This document shows positions 9,317-18,533 of a DNA stretch of 49,049 bases, one piece after another. Within the stretch, counting starts at the first letter, position 1, and every line of letters begins with the position of its first letter. Source of the DNA: Caldilineaceae bacterium (GTDB lineage Bacteria; Chloroflexota; Anaerolineae; Caldilineales; Caldilineaceae); the NCBI GenBank assembly GCA_020433455.1, contig JAGRCP010000020.1, positions 1 to 49,049 on the forward strand, read 5' to 3'. Both the position numbers and the translations under genes were made by a program. The notes beneath the pieces are model-generated. The model did no database searches. It saw only the letters and a program-made list of their open reading frames with translations, and was not told the DNA's origin.

Positions 9317-9931
9317 ATGACTGCACTTCTCGCCGGATTGACCCTCGGCCTCAGCGCCGGCATTAGTCCCGGACCGCTCATGACCCTGGTGATGAGCACG
9401 ACGCTGGCGCGCGGGCTGCGGGCCGGTCTTCAGGTCGCGGCCGCGCCCCTTGTCAGCGACGCGCCGGTTATTTTGCTGACTCTGCTGGTCTTTACCGCGC
9501 TGCCGCCCTGGGCAGAGGCCGTCCTGACTGGGGTGGGCGGCCTCTTCGTGTTATTCTTGGGCGCGGAGACCCTGCGCGAGGCTCGCCATGCAACGCTGGC
9601 TGTTGCACCGCCGCCCGGCCGTCGCACCCAGGACCTCTGGCGCGGTGCGCTGGTCAACCTGCTCAGTCCCCATCCCTGGCTTTTCTGGCTGAGCGTAGGC
9701 GCGCCTCTTTTTGTATCGGCGTGGCGGGTTAGCCCCGCCAACGGCGCCGCCTTTCTGCTGGGCTTCTATCTGCTTCTCATCGGCAGCAAGGTGACTGTGG
9801 CCCTGGCCGTAGCCGGCGGTCGTCGCTATCTGACCGACGTCTGGTATCGTCGGCTTCTAACGGCCAGCGGCCTGCTGCTGGGCGTGCTGGGCCTGCTGCT
9901 GATCGTCCAGGCCGGGCGCATGATACTGTAA
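9317..9931 (+). CDS. LysE/RhtB-family translocator
   Basis: A 204-residue inner-membrane protein with about six hydrophobic segments. Its N-terminal GLTLGLSAGISPGPLMTL matches the G-x-x-PGP signature of the LysE/RhtB amino-acid exporter superfamily. Members export amino acids or similar small solutes using the proton gradient; the substrate here cannot be told. Length is normal for the family. The ATG directly follows the AACCAATC repeat with no visible ribosome-binding site. It lies between glycosyltransferase genes with no obvious functional tie to them. Confidence 0.85.
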   Translation: MTALLAGLTLGLSAGISPGPLMTLVMSTTLARGLRAGLQVAAAPLVSDAPVILLTLLVFTALPPWAEAVLTGVGGLFVLFLGAETLREARHATLAVAPPPGRRTQDLWRGALVNLLSPHPWLFWLSVGAPLFVSAWRVSPANGAAFLLGFYLLLIGSKVTVALAVAGGRRYLTDVWYRRLLTASGLLLGVLGLLLIVQAGRMIL

Positions 9932-9972
9932 ATTCAGTCCCGACCAACCCAACGAAAATCGTCGATTACCCC

Positions 9973-10446
9973 ATGACCCAATCAACCAATCAGCCAATCA
10001 ACCAATTCACCCATCACTACCCCACCAGCCCGCGCCTCAAGTTTATGGTGGCTGCGGGCGCGGTCCTCATGCTGCTCTGCGGCTGGGAGTTGGTGCGTTT
10101 TCAAGGCAGCTTGCGGAGTGATTTCAGTTGGGGCTTTCTGCTCTTTTTCGTGATTGCCCTGGCGGTGACGCTCTGGTATCTGCGCGAAATGTTGAGTCGG
10201 GTCAGCCTGACGGACGATGCAGTCGTGGTAGAGCCGCCTTTCGGCGCAACGCGTACGGTCGCCTTTCGTCAACTGGTCAGCGTGAGCGAAGCCGGTCGCA
10301 TGGGGGGACGCACCATCACCCTGATCTATTATCCCCTGCGCGCCGACGGCTTGGTGGATCATCATGGCGCGGCCGGTCTTATTCTGCCCGAGGTCGATGA
10401 TCATGACGGCCTATTGGCTGCGCTGGAGGCCCAGGTCGCGGCATGA
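9973..10446 (+). CDS. small membrane protein of unknown function
   Basis: A 157-residue protein not assigned to a family. It has two hydrophobic segments (roughly residues 25-42 and 52-70) followed by a soluble, beta-rich C-terminal part of about 85 residues resembling bacterial PH-like membrane proteins, for example MLSRVSLTDDAVVVEPPFGA. The first 16 codons read through a CAATCAAC-type repeat (TQSTNQPINQF), so this N-terminus may be repeat-derived; a start at ATG 10045 would give 133 residues and leave the repeat as leader. Its stop overlaps the next start (ATGA), suggesting coupling to the acetyltransferase gene. Confidence 0.6.
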   Translation: MTQSTNQPINQFTHHYPTSPRLKFMVAAGAVLMLLCGWELVRFQGSLRSDFSWGFLLFFVIALAVTLWYLREMLSRVSLTDDAVVVEPPFGATRTVAFRQLVSVSEAGRMGGRTITLIYYPLRADGLVDHHGAAGLILPEVDDHDGLLAALEAQVAA

Positions 10447-11378
10447 TGCCCTTTCAGCCCGAGATTACCGTGCGTGCGCTTCTGCCTACTGACGCATCGT
10501 CCCTGCGCGACGTGCTGAACGCCAATCTGCTGACGGTGCCTTACTCGGCTCCGTTTACGCTGGAGATGGTCGAGGAGCAGATTCTGCAGGAAGATCCGCC
10601 GACTGTTTATCCCGTTCGCTGGCAGCAGAATCGGATATTGGACGCGTGGCGGGCCGGGCAGCTTGTGGGCTTTGCGGATATCGCCGGCGGCCAGGACAGC
10701 GCCAGCGAGTTGCTGGCGGATTACGAGCCCATCGGCCTGCTGCGCTTCCTGGCCCTGCCGGCCGAGCCGACGCTGGTTGACGAAGCAGGCGAGAAGCTGC
10801 TGCGCGCGGCCGAAGGCGCGTGGCGCAGCGCGGGCATCGGCCGGGTTAAGGCTTTCCATCTCAGCACGGGCTATCCGTCGGTGCAGGCGGGTGCGGGACT
10901 CCTGGCCGGCGAAATGGCGGATCAATTCCGCCTTCTGACAGGTCACGATTATCAATTGATCGCACGCTATTATGCATTGCGACGCAGGCTGCAAAACCTG
11001 GTAGAGGAGGAAGCGCCCATGGCCGACCTCAGCCTCGTGCACCGGGGCGATAGCCGGGATCGACGCTACGAAATCTATCGCCGACGCGCCGAGCGCGTTG
11101 CCGAAGCGCGCATTGTGCGCGCCGCGTTGGATACCATGACGCCGCCGCGTCGCATCGCCCACCTCACCCACATTTGGGTAACGCCGGATTGGCGCCATCA
11201 TAACCTGGGCCGTTGGCTGCTGCGGCGCGTTCTCAACGATGCCACGCTGCAGGAGTACGATGAGGTAATTGCTTATGCGCCTGTGGAGCTGCATATCGCG
11301 CGCACCCTCCTCGTCCAGCAGGGCTTTGAGGAGCTGAACTATCGGGGCTACGTGCTGGAGAAGACCTTCCATGACTGA
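10443..11378 (+). CDS. GNAT-family N-acetyltransferase
   Basis: A 311-residue protein with a C-terminal GNAT fold. THIWVTPDWRHHNLGRWLL (about residues 240-260) fits motif A, the acetyl-CoA pyrophosphate-binding R/Q-x-x-G-x-G/A loop, followed by the motif B-like VELHIARTLLVQQGFEEL. The N-terminal half begins like another GNAT unit (ITVRALLPTDASSLRDVL) but shows no clear acetyl-CoA loop, so it may be a degenerate tandem domain. It overlaps its upstream neighbour by 4 bases and the downstream glycosyltransferase by 8, so it may modify an intermediate of that pathway. Acceptor unknown. Confidence 0.75.
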   Translation: MMPFQPEITVRALLPTDASSLRDVLNANLLTVPYSAPFTLEMVEEQILQEDPPTVYPVRWQQNRILDAWRAGQLVGFADIAGGQDSASELLADYEPIGLLRFLALPAEPTLVDEAGEKLLRAAEGAWRSAGIGRVKAFHLSTGYPSVQAGAGLLAGEMADQFRLLTGHDYQLIARYYALRRRLQNLVEEEAPMADLSLVHRGDSRDRRYEIYRRRAERVAEARIVRAALDTMTPPRRIAHLTHIWVTPDWRHHNLGRWLLRRVLNDATLQEYDEVIAYAPVELHIARTLLVQQGFEELNYRGYVLEKTFHD

Positions 11379-12552
11379 GCCGCACATCCTGTTTATTACC
11401 GGCGAATACCCGCCCATGGAAGGCGGCGTCGGCGCCTACACCCAGGAATTGGGCCGGGCCCTGACGGAACTGGGCGCACGCGTCAGCGTCCTGACCGGAC
11501 GGGACGCACGCCAGGCCGGGCAAGCGGGGCCAATGCACGTCTACCCTGCCGTGGAACGTTGGGGGCCGGCCGTTTGGCGGCGCGCGCCCGCGCTGGCGCG
11601 TGAGGCAGGCGCAGATTGGCTCCACGTTCAGTACCAAACCGCGGCCTACGCCATGAATCCGGCCATCAACTTTGCGCCGGACGTGTGGCGACGCACCGCG
11701 CCCGACCTCAACCTGGCCTGGACCTATCATGATCTGCTTGTGCCTTATCTCTTCCCCAAGGCCGGTGCAGGCATACGCAAGCGGGTAACCGTCCGACCGG
11801 CCCGGCGCGCTCAGGTCGTCGTGGCCACCAATCGGGGCGATGCCCTCCTTCTGGAGCAGTACGCGGGGGATCGGCTCCATCAGATTGCCATCGGCAGCAA
11901 TATCACCGGCGTAACGCTCGGTGAAGAGGAGCGGCGGCGCGTGCGCGCCCGCTATGGTTATGACGACGGGGATGTGGTGCTGGCCTACTTTGGCTTCCTG
12001 AATCGCAGCAAGGGCGGCGCCACCCTCATCCGCACCCTTGCGCGCCTGCATGCAGACCGGCCGGACGTCCGGCTGCTCATGATCGGCGAGCGGGTGGGCG
12101 CCAGCGACCCCACCAATTTTGCATATCTGCAGGAAGTCGAGACCCTCATTGACGCATTGGGCGTAGGTCCATTCGTCCGCTGGACCGGTCGTCTGGATGA
12201 TGCGGACGTCGCCGCGGCGCTCAATGCGTGCGACATCCTGCTCATGCCCTACGAGGACGGCGCGGCTTTGCGCCGGGGTACGCTCATGGCCGGTCTGGCC
12301 AACGGCTGCGCCATCGTAACCACTACGCCCCAATCGCCCCTGCCCGAACTGGCGGATGAGCGGGAACTCCTCTACTTCGCGCCCGGCAATGATCAGGCCG
12401 CGGCCCGGGTGATTACCCGCTTGCTCGATCTGCCCGCTCTGGCCCGGCGTCTGCGCACCAACGCCCGCGCCGCCGCCCGTCTCTTCGCCTGGGACCGAAT
12501 CGCACAGGAACATTTGGCCATGTATGCCGCCTGCCGCACGGATAACGCGTAA
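11371..12552 (+). CDS. GT4-family glycosyltransferase
   Basis: A 393-residue GT-B glycosyltransferase. N-terminal HILFITGEYPPMEGGVGAYT is the classical GT4 glycine-rich loop; the donor half contains FGFLNRSKGGATLIRTL and a weak EX7E region at LLMPYEDGAALRRGTLMAG. The gene starts 8 bases inside the acetyltransferase gene and ends before a repeat-filled gap, so it closes the coupled group that begins at 9973. Confidence 0.83.
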   Translation: MTEPHILFITGEYPPMEGGVGAYTQELGRALTELGARVSVLTGRDARQAGQAGPMHVYPAVERWGPAVWRRAPALAREAGADWLHVQYQTAAYAMNPAINFAPDVWRRTAPDLNLAWTYHDLLVPYLFPKAGAGIRKRVTVRPARRAQVVVATNRGDALLLEQYAGDRLHQIAIGSNITGVTLGEEERRRVRARYGYDDGDVVLAYFGFLNRSKGGATLIRTLARLHADRPDVRLLMIGERVGASDPTNFAYLQEVETLIDALGVGPFVRWTGRLDDADVAAALNACDILLMPYEDGAALRRGTLMAGLANGCAIVTTTPQSPLPELADERELLYFAPGNDQAAARVITRLLDLPALARRLRTNARAAARLFAWDRIAQEHLAMYAACRTDNA

Positions 12553-12596
12553 CGGGTGAATAGCTGAAGCGTGACGCACCGCGGCGCTATGCCCCC

Positions 12597-12728
12597 GCCA
12601 CTCCGCCCACTCCGCCCGCTTCGCTACTCCGCCCGCTTCGCTACTCCGCCCCTCCGCCACTCCGCCCCTCCGCCCCTCCGCCACCCCGCTCACTCCGCCG
12701 CCCCGCCCGCTTCGCCCCTCCGCCCCTC
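12597..12728 (+). repeat. degenerate CTCCGCC tandem array with TCGCTA variants
   Basis: About 130 bases are built almost wholly from the words CTCCGCC, ACTCCGCC and CCTCCGCC, interrupted by CGCTTCGCTA twice. The array fills the gap before the ATG at 12747. The units vary in length and are not separated by unique spacers, so it is a microsatellite-like tract and not a CRISPR array. Confidence 0.8.
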
Positions 12729-12746
12729 ATAGTGTAGGATGTTCCC

Positions 12747-15281
12747 ATGTCATCCGTTCCGTCGCCCTCTAACCGCAGCGCATCCGCCCGTCGTCTCCTG
12801 TGGCTGCTTATCGCCATCACCCTTGCGGGCGCGGCGTTGCGCCTCTGGCGGCTGGATCAACTGCCGCCCGGCCTCTACTTTGATGAGGCCTACAACGGGC
12901 TGGACGCGCGGGCTGTTGCCGCGGGGGAGCGCTTTCCCCTCTATTTCAGCGGCAACTACGGCCGCGAGCCTCTCTACATTTACCTGCAAGCCGCGCTGGT
13001 TGCGCTTCTGGGGCCGACGCCCTATGCGTTGCGCCTTACCTCGGCGCTGGTGGGCATTATCACGCTGCCGTTGACCTACTTTGCCGCGCGTGAAATATTG
13101 TCCGCACCTGGAGAGGAGGAGAGCGTGTGGCCCGCGCTCATCGCCGCGGCCGGAATCGCGTTCTCCTTTTGGCATCTGAGCTTGAGCCGCCTGGCCTTCC
13201 GCGTGATCCTGCTACCGGCCTTGAGTCTGCCGGCCATGGCTTATTTTTGGCGCGCCTGGCGGAGCGGCGCCCGGCGGGCCTACCTCATGGCCGGCGTTTG
13301 GTTTGGCCTGGCTCTCTATTCCTACCTGGCCGCACGGCTCTTGCCTTTCGTCGTCCTTCTCTTCCTGCTCATTGAGCTTATTCGTGACCTGATCACCCGC
13401 CCCAAAGATTGGCGCAGCCTCTGGCGTTCCCGGCTGATTGGCCTGGGGTGGCTGGCGGCCGCGGGCCTGATCGTCGTCCTGCCGCTGCTCACAGCCTTTG
13501 CGCGCGATCCGTCGCTGATTACTGCGCGCACGGGCGACGTCTCGATCTTTACCGCCCATCAGGCTGACATGCCCGGCACGCCCGGCGCGCGCTTTCTGGC
13601 CAATCTTTCCGCGGTGACCCGCAGCTTCTACACCACCGGCGATCTCAACTTGCGGCACAATCTGCCCGGCCGTCCGGTCCAGGATTGGCTGCTTGCCGCG
13701 CTCTTTACCGCGGGCTGGCTCACGGCGCTGGTGCGTCTGCGCGCGGCGCGGATGCGGCTTTTGCTGCTTTGGTTCGCCATCATGGCCCTGCCCGCGCTGC
13801 TCAGCACCAACGCGCCCCACTTCCTGCGCATGGCGGGCATGTTGCCGCCCCTGGCCCTTTTCTACGGCGTAGGGGCCCAGAGCCTGGCCCGCCTTGCCGC
13901 GCCCCGACTGCAACCGGCCCGCGTCGGCTTCGCATTGCTCCTCCTCCTGCCGGCGGTGAGCGGGGTCACGACTGGCCGGGACTATTTTCTCCGCTGGGCC
14001 GGGCAAGCCGACCTGGGCGAATCCTTTGATCTGGAGCAACAATTAGCCGCTCAGATAATTCCCCAACTCGCTGCGGAGGGCGGCTCGGCAATCACCACCA
14101 ATTATCTTTTCCCCTCGCCCCAGATGCGCTTTGCCGCGGGTGAATTGGCGATGGCGGATGCCGGGCCCGTCGCGGAGCCCGTGACCCTGGTGACGGAAGA
14201 AAATCCGGACCCCTTTCAGCCCCTCTATTTGCTTGCCGCAACTTCTTCGGGCCTGCGCGCAGTCTGGATTCAGGCCGGGCCGGACGATCGGCTCGACGCT
14301 ACGGCGCTCTCGGCGGAGAGTCCCCGCGCCTTCAACTGGCCGGGCGGCGACACGGATTGGCCCGGCCTGCTTGTCGGCGCGCCGGCCGAAGTCGCAAATC
14401 CCGCGCCGGCCGGGCCCCGTTACCCGCTGGACGTGACCTTCGCCAATGGCTTGCAGCTCCTGGGTTATGATATGACGCCCGACGGCTATTCGGCCCGGAC
14501 CGCGGACGCGACGTTCCAACTGGCCACGTATTGGCGCATTGCACCAAACGGTGCGCCGCCTGCTGCCGGGACATACGACCTCTTCGCCCATCTGCGTCTG
14601 GCCGACGGGCGGCTCATTCAGGAGAACGGCAACCTCAGCCGCAACTATCCTGTGGTCCTGTGGGAGCCGGGCCAGATCATCGCCGATCGCCGCGAGTTTA
14701 CTCTGCCCGGAGACGCCGCGCCGGGCAAGGCCCGCTTTGAAATCGGCCTCTTCAATCCGGCCGTGGCGGACGGCGCCGAACGCATCTCCATCCTGGACGG
14801 CACGGGCGCTGCCGCCGCGGATCGCGTCACCTTGGGCGCCGTAGCCGTCGATATGCTGCCTGAGCAGGCGCCCGTGGACGATCTGACACCCGCGCCCGCG
14901 CGTTTTGCTGAACACATCCTGCTGGCAGGCTGGTCCGTCCGGCGCGATCCCGTAGATGAGACCGGGGTTCAGGTCGATTTGGCCTGGCAGGCCCTGGATC
15001 GGGTGACCAGCGACTACACGGCTTTCGTCCATCTGCTGGACGAAACGGGCGCAATCGTCGCCCAGTTCGACCAGCCGCCGGGCGGCGCGGATAATCCGAC
15101 TACCAATTGGCTGCCCGGCGAGCGGGTGCGCACGACTTTCCCCTTGACGGGCGTACCGACCGGCAGCGATTATCGCCTGCGCATCGGCCTCTACGAACCG
15201 GTGAGCGGCCGCCAATTGCCCGTGGTCGGCGATGGGGCGGATGCGACCTTTGTCGTTATTCCCCTGGAGGCGCAACCGTGA
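12747..15281 (+). CDS. GT39/ArnT-like membrane glycosyltransferase with C-terminal beta-sandwich modules
   Basis: An 844-residue membrane protein. The N-terminal ~430 residues hold roughly ten hydrophobic helices and the early extracytoplasmic FDEAYNGLDAR acidic motif (DE near residues 46-47), as in the polyprenyl-phosphate-sugar-using GT-C fold of PMT and ArnT enzymes. After a linker, two similar beta-rich modules follow (about residues 555-690 and 710-840), each with GYDM/GWSV, AHLRLADG/VHLLDETG and a GLYEP/GLFNP-type ending. These would sit outside the membrane. It probably transfers a lipid-linked sugar to a surface acceptor; donor and acceptor are unknown. Its stop overlaps the GTG of the next gene. 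Confidence 0.75.
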   Translation: MSSVPSPSNRSASARRLLWLLIAITLAGAALRLWRLDQLPPGLYFDEAYNGLDARAVAAGERFPLYFSGNYGREPLYIYLQAALVALLGPTPYALRLTSALVGIITLPLTYFAAREILSAPGEEESVWPALIAAAGIAFSFWHLSLSRLAFRVILLPALSLPAMAYFWRAWRSGARRAYLMAGVWFGLALYSYLAARLLPFVVLLFLLIELIRDLITRPKDWRSLWRSRLIGLGWLAAAGLIVVLPLLTAFARDPSLITARTGDVSIFTAHQADMPGTPGARFLANLSAVTRSFYTTGDLNLRHNLPGRPVQDWLLAALFTAGWLTALVRLRAARMRLLLLWFAIMALPALLSTNAPHFLRMAGMLPPLALFYGVGAQSLARLAAPRLQPARVGFALLLLLPAVSGVTTGRDYFLRWAGQADLGESFDLEQQLAAQIIPQLAAEGGSAITTNYLFPSPQMRFAAGELAMADAGPVAEPVTLVTEENPDPFQPLYLLAATSSGLRAVWIQAGPDDRLDATALSAESPRAFNWPGGDTDWPGLLVGAPAEVANPAPAGPRYPLDVTFANGLQLLGYDMTPDGYSARTADATFQLATYWRIAPNGAPPAAGTYDLFAHLRLADGRLIQENGNLSRNYPVVLWEPGQIIADRREFTLPGDAAPGKARFEIGLFNPAVADGAERISILDGTGAAAADRVTLGAVAVDMLPEQAPVDDLTPAPARFAEHILLAGWSVRRDPVDETGVQVDLAWQALDRVTSDYTAFVHLLDETGAIVAQFDQPPGGADNPTTNWLPGERVRTTFPLTGVPTGSDYRLRIGLYEPVSGRQLPVVGDGADATFVVIPLEAQP

Positions 15282-18200
15282 GCCTGCGGCGCCGTTTTCG
15301 CCTTCTGCCTGAATGGGCTGCGCTGCTGATTTTGCTGCTTTTGGCCCTGCCTGCACTCCGGCCCCTCTGGCGGGTAGGGCTGCCGGCCACTGCGGACGGT
15401 ACGCTGCACCTCTTGCGCCTGACGCTGTTGGACGAACACGTGAGGGCAGGCGCGCTCTTTCCCCGCTGGATGCCCGATCTGGTGCTGGGGTACGGCTATC
15501 CGCTCTTCAACTTTTACGGTCCGGTCGCTTATTACGTCGCCGAGGCGCTCCATCTCCTGGGCCTGAGTCATACCCTTGCGCTCCCCGCCACCCTGGGGCT
15601 CTTCATCCTGATCGGCGGCTACGGCGCCTATCGGCTGGCCCGGGACATGTTTGGCGCGGCCGCGCCCGCGCTGCTGGCAGGCGTGGCCTATCTTTATACG
15701 CCCTATCTCCTCACCAACGTTTACATGCGCGGCGCACTGGCCGAAGCGGGTGCGCAGGCGCTCCTGCCCTGGATATTCTGGAGCTTTCGCCGGCTTAGCC
15801 ACGGGTCCCGACCCGCGATTTACGTCCTGCCTGCGGCCCTGAGCCTGGGCGGTCTGGCCGCCACCCACAACATCACCCTTCTCTGGCTGCCGGTGACCCT
15901 GTTGACTTACCTGGCGGTTCCGGCCCTTGCCGCACGTACCTGGCGCGTGCTCATCTGGCCGGCGGCCGGCGGTCTGGCCGCACTGGGCGTGAGCGCCTTT
16001 TTCTGGCTGCCCCTCATTCTGGAACGGGGCTCGCTCTCGGGCGTGGCTTTCGACATCGCGGCCGCGTACATGAGCGAAAACGCGTGGACGCTGGACAACT
16101 TTCTGGATTGGCACATTCCGTTTGATTACACCCTGAGCATCCCCTTTCAGCTCGGCGCGCTCCAACTGGGCCTGGCCCTGCTGGGCTTCGGGCGGCTCCT
16201 GTTGCGCCGGCGCATGGAGCAGCCAAACAGCGCGCAGACATCTCCCGCGCCCGTTTGGGAATGGTGGTACTGGCTTGCTGTGGCCCTGATCGGCATGGCG
16301 GGCATCAGCCGGCTGGCCCTGCCCCTGTGGATGAACAGCGAGCTGCTCCTCATTGCCCAATTCCCCTGGCGCCTGTTGAGCATCGTGAGCTTGCCTCTTG
16401 CCCTGATGACCGGCGGGTTGCTCTACCGTTTTCCCGGTTATGGATGGACCGGCGCCGGCGAATCCAACCCGCCAAAGGAGAGTTCCGGCAGTCGCACCGG
16501 GAGTTTGATCTACGGGCTGCTGACCGCTGCGCTGCTGGCTTTGATTGTCTTCACCCAGCGCCCTCAGAGCGATCGCCTGACGCCCTTTCTGCGTGCGGCG
16601 CGTGATGTAACCCCGGCGGAAGTCGCCCAGTTTGAGGCCGACACGCGTGCCTACGGCACCAGCTCCTCCAGCGAGTTCCTGCCCCGCTGGGCCGGACCGG
16701 GTCTCTTCGCGCCCCAAACCTCCCAATCTCCCAATCTCCCAATCTCCAATCTCCAATCTCCAATCTCCAATCTCACCCTCCTGCGCGCTTCCCCCTTCCG
16801 AGCCGTCTACCAGCTCAGCGCCGCCGAACCCGTCTCCCTCTCTTTCGCCGGATTTTACTTTCCCGGTTGGCGAGCCGCCGTCAACGACGCCGCGGCTCCG
16901 GCCTATCCGGAAGAGACGCGTGGCTTGTTGACCGTAGACGCGCCCTCCGGGGAATCGGAGATTACTCTGGCCTGGGAGGATACGAACGTGGAGCGGATCG
17001 CCAACCTGATCAGCTTGCTGACGCTGGCCGGGCTGACTCTTCTCATGCTTTGGGTCATGCGCGGGCGATCGCGCCGGGCCCTGTTCTGGACGCTGGTTCC
17101 CGCGGCTTTGTTGGGCTGGGGCGTGGCCGCGGCGCGTCCCCTGCCGCCTGCCCGGCCGGTACAGCAGCCGGACGCATCGCTTTTGCAAGACGGCATTACG
17201 CTTCTGGGTACGCAGGTTGAACAGGATGGCGGTTATCTCATCGTCCGCCCGACGTGGCTGGTAGCGGCCGGGTTGCCCGAGCTGCACATGGTCTGGACGC
17301 TGGTTGACGCTGCGGGCGCGGGTTACGCTTTGGGCGAATCCGCGCCCTTCTACAATACCCACGACACCCGGGCCTGGCTGCCCGGCATGGTCATGGATGA
17401 CGCCTATCGCCTGGCGCTGCCGCCTGCGCTTCCTTCGGGCGACTACACGCTGGAACTTGGCCTGGCTTCTGCCCAGAGCATGGGTATGACTGCGGTTGTG
17501 GCGTCCATTACGCTGGACGCCTCGCCGCCCGCCGATTCTGAACCTGCTCTGCCTCTGGACTGGCGCTTTGGCCCGGCCGCGCGGCTGAGCGGCGTTACGC
17601 TGACCGTTAACGGCCGGGCCGCCGATCTTTCTGCTGGTCCGCCGTTGGTGCAGCCGGGAGACCGCCTGGTCTACCGGCTGGATTGGTTGGCCGACGGGCC
17701 CGTCACCGAAAACTACCACGGTTTTCTTCATCTGCTGGACGTGAAGGAAGAGCCGATCCTGCAGGGCGATCAGTTGCCGGGGCCGGTCATCAGCCCGCCT
17801 CGCTTGTGGAATCAGTATCGGGCTGCGTCCGATTTCTATCGTTTCACCGTGCCGGAGGATGCGCCCAGCGGCCTTTATCGCGGGGCCGTGGGCCTATATG
17901 GCTTTACCGACGGCGTGCGCCTGCCCGTCACCGCGGGTGACGGCGTCCCCCTGGGCGATCGAGGATTGCTGCCGCCCGTCAAGCTGATCAATCCGCCCGA
18001 TTTTGCACCGGCAGTTGACGTGGGTGCGACCTTCGCCAACGTGGCTACGCTGGAAGGCTATACCCTCACGCCTGGGGCCGCCTCGGCGGATGTTGTCACC
18101 GTCGCGCCGGGCGAGACGTTCACCGTGACGCTGGGCTATCGGGCGACCGGCCCAACCGGCGCGGACCTTACCCAGTTTGTCCACCTCTATAATCCGGCGT

Positions 18201-18460
18201 TGGGCATGGCGGACCAGCGTGACGCCCGCCCCGGCGACGGCGGCAATCCCACCACGGCGTGGACGCGGGATGAGGTGATCGTGGAAGAAGTGCCGCTCAC
18301 CGTGGATCCGACCGCGCCGCCGGGCGAGTATGAGCTGCTGGTCGGCTTTTACGATCCGGCCAATAACGCGGCCCGGGCGCCCGCCGTCAATGCCGCGGGC
18401 GAATCGCTTCTCAACGATCAGGTTCCGCTTGCGCGCATTGCGGTTGAAGACAGGCGATAG
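15278..18460 (+). CDS. PTPS-related (PF10131-like) polytopic membrane protein with beta-sandwich modules
   Basis: From GTG 15278, which overlaps the preceding TGA, this is a 1060-residue protein. DGTLHLLRL, RWMPDLVLGYGYPLFNFYGPVAYY and many helices in the first ~430 residues match the membrane family named 6-pyruvoyl-tetrahydropterin synthase-related, considered GT-C-like. A soluble region, a further helix pair near 580-625 and three beta modules follow (FLHLLDVKE, FVHLYNPAL and others). An AATCTCC microsatellite is read in frame at 16721-16774 and yields NLPISNLQSPISNL. The frame is open upstream to 15107, but that stretch lies inside the previous gene. A role in surface glycosylation is inferred from context. 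Confidence 0.72.
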   Translation: MSLRRRFRLLPEWAALLILLLLALPALRPLWRVGLPATADGTLHLLRLTLLDEHVRAGALFPRWMPDLVLGYGYPLFNFYGPVAYYVAEALHLLGLSHTLALPATLGLFILIGGYGAYRLARDMFGAAAPALLAGVAYLYTPYLLTNVYMRGALAEAGAQALLPWIFWSFRRLSHGSRPAIYVLPAALSLGGLAATHNITLLWLPVTLLTYLAVPALAARTWRVLIWPAAGGLAALGVSAFFWLPLILERGSLSGVAFDIAAAYMSENAWTLDNFLDWHIPFDYTLSIPFQLGALQLGLALLGFGRLLLRRRMEQPNSAQTSPAPVWEWWYWLAVALIGMAGISRLALPLWMNSELLLIAQFPWRLLSIVSLPLALMTGGLLYRFPGYGWTGAGESNPPKESSGSRTGSLIYGLLTAALLALIVFTQRPQSDRLTPFLRAARDVTPAEVAQFEADTRAYGTSSSSEFLPRWAGPGLFAPQTSQSPNLPISNLQSPISNLTLLRASPFRAVYQLSAAEPVSLSFAGFYFPGWRAAVNDAAAPAYPEETRGLLTVDAPSGESEITLAWEDTNVERIANLISLLTLAGLTLLMLWVMRGRSRRALFWTLVPAALLGWGVAAARPLPPARPVQQPDASLLQDGITLLGTQVEQDGGYLIVRPTWLVAAGLPELHMVWTLVDAAGAGYALGESAPFYNTHDTRAWLPGMVMDDAYRLALPPALPSGDYTLELGLASAQSMGMTAVVASITLDASPPADSEPALPLDWRFGPAARLSGVTLTVNGRAADLSAGPPLVQPGDRLVYRLDWLADGPVTENYHGFLHLLDVKEEPILQGDQLPGPVISPPRLWNQYRAASDFYRFTVPEDAPSGLYRGAVGLYGFTDGVRLPVTAGDGVPLGDRGLLPPVKLINPPDFAPAVDVGATFANVATLEGYTLTPGAASADVVTVAPGETFTVTLGYRATGPTGADLTQFVHLYNPALGMADQRDARPGDGGNPTTAWTRDEVIVEEVPLTVDPTAPPGEYELLVGFYDPANNAARAPAVNAAGESLLNDQVPLARIAVEDRR
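16721..16774 (+). repeat. in-frame AATCTCC microsatellite within the PTPS-related gene
   Basis: Seven to eight copies of CCAATCT/CCCAATCT occur inside the coding frame without disrupting it. The same word family fills intergenic gaps elsewhere in the window. The peptide it encodes is a low-complexity loop between the membrane domain and the following beta-rich region. Confidence 0.8.
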
Positions 18461-18533
18461 AAAACAGACGGCGAAAGATCATCGATGAAAGCTAAGCGGT
18501 GAAGGACCGCCGATAATTGGAGAGATTGACTTT

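Noticed and set aside
12597-12728. CRISPR array
   Set aside because: Units are 7-8 bases long, contiguous and degenerate, with no unique spacers and no cas gene in the window. The AATC arrays fail for the same reasons.
15191-17731. 846-codon open frame on the minus strand
   Set aside because: It mirrors a well-supported membrane protein gene on the plus strand. Its product is rich in Arg, Gln and Gly without any domain, as expected for antisense frames of GC-rich DNA. The same holds for 4877-6058, 7942-9165, 11233-12693, 14043-15356, 23803-25188 and 29291-30829.
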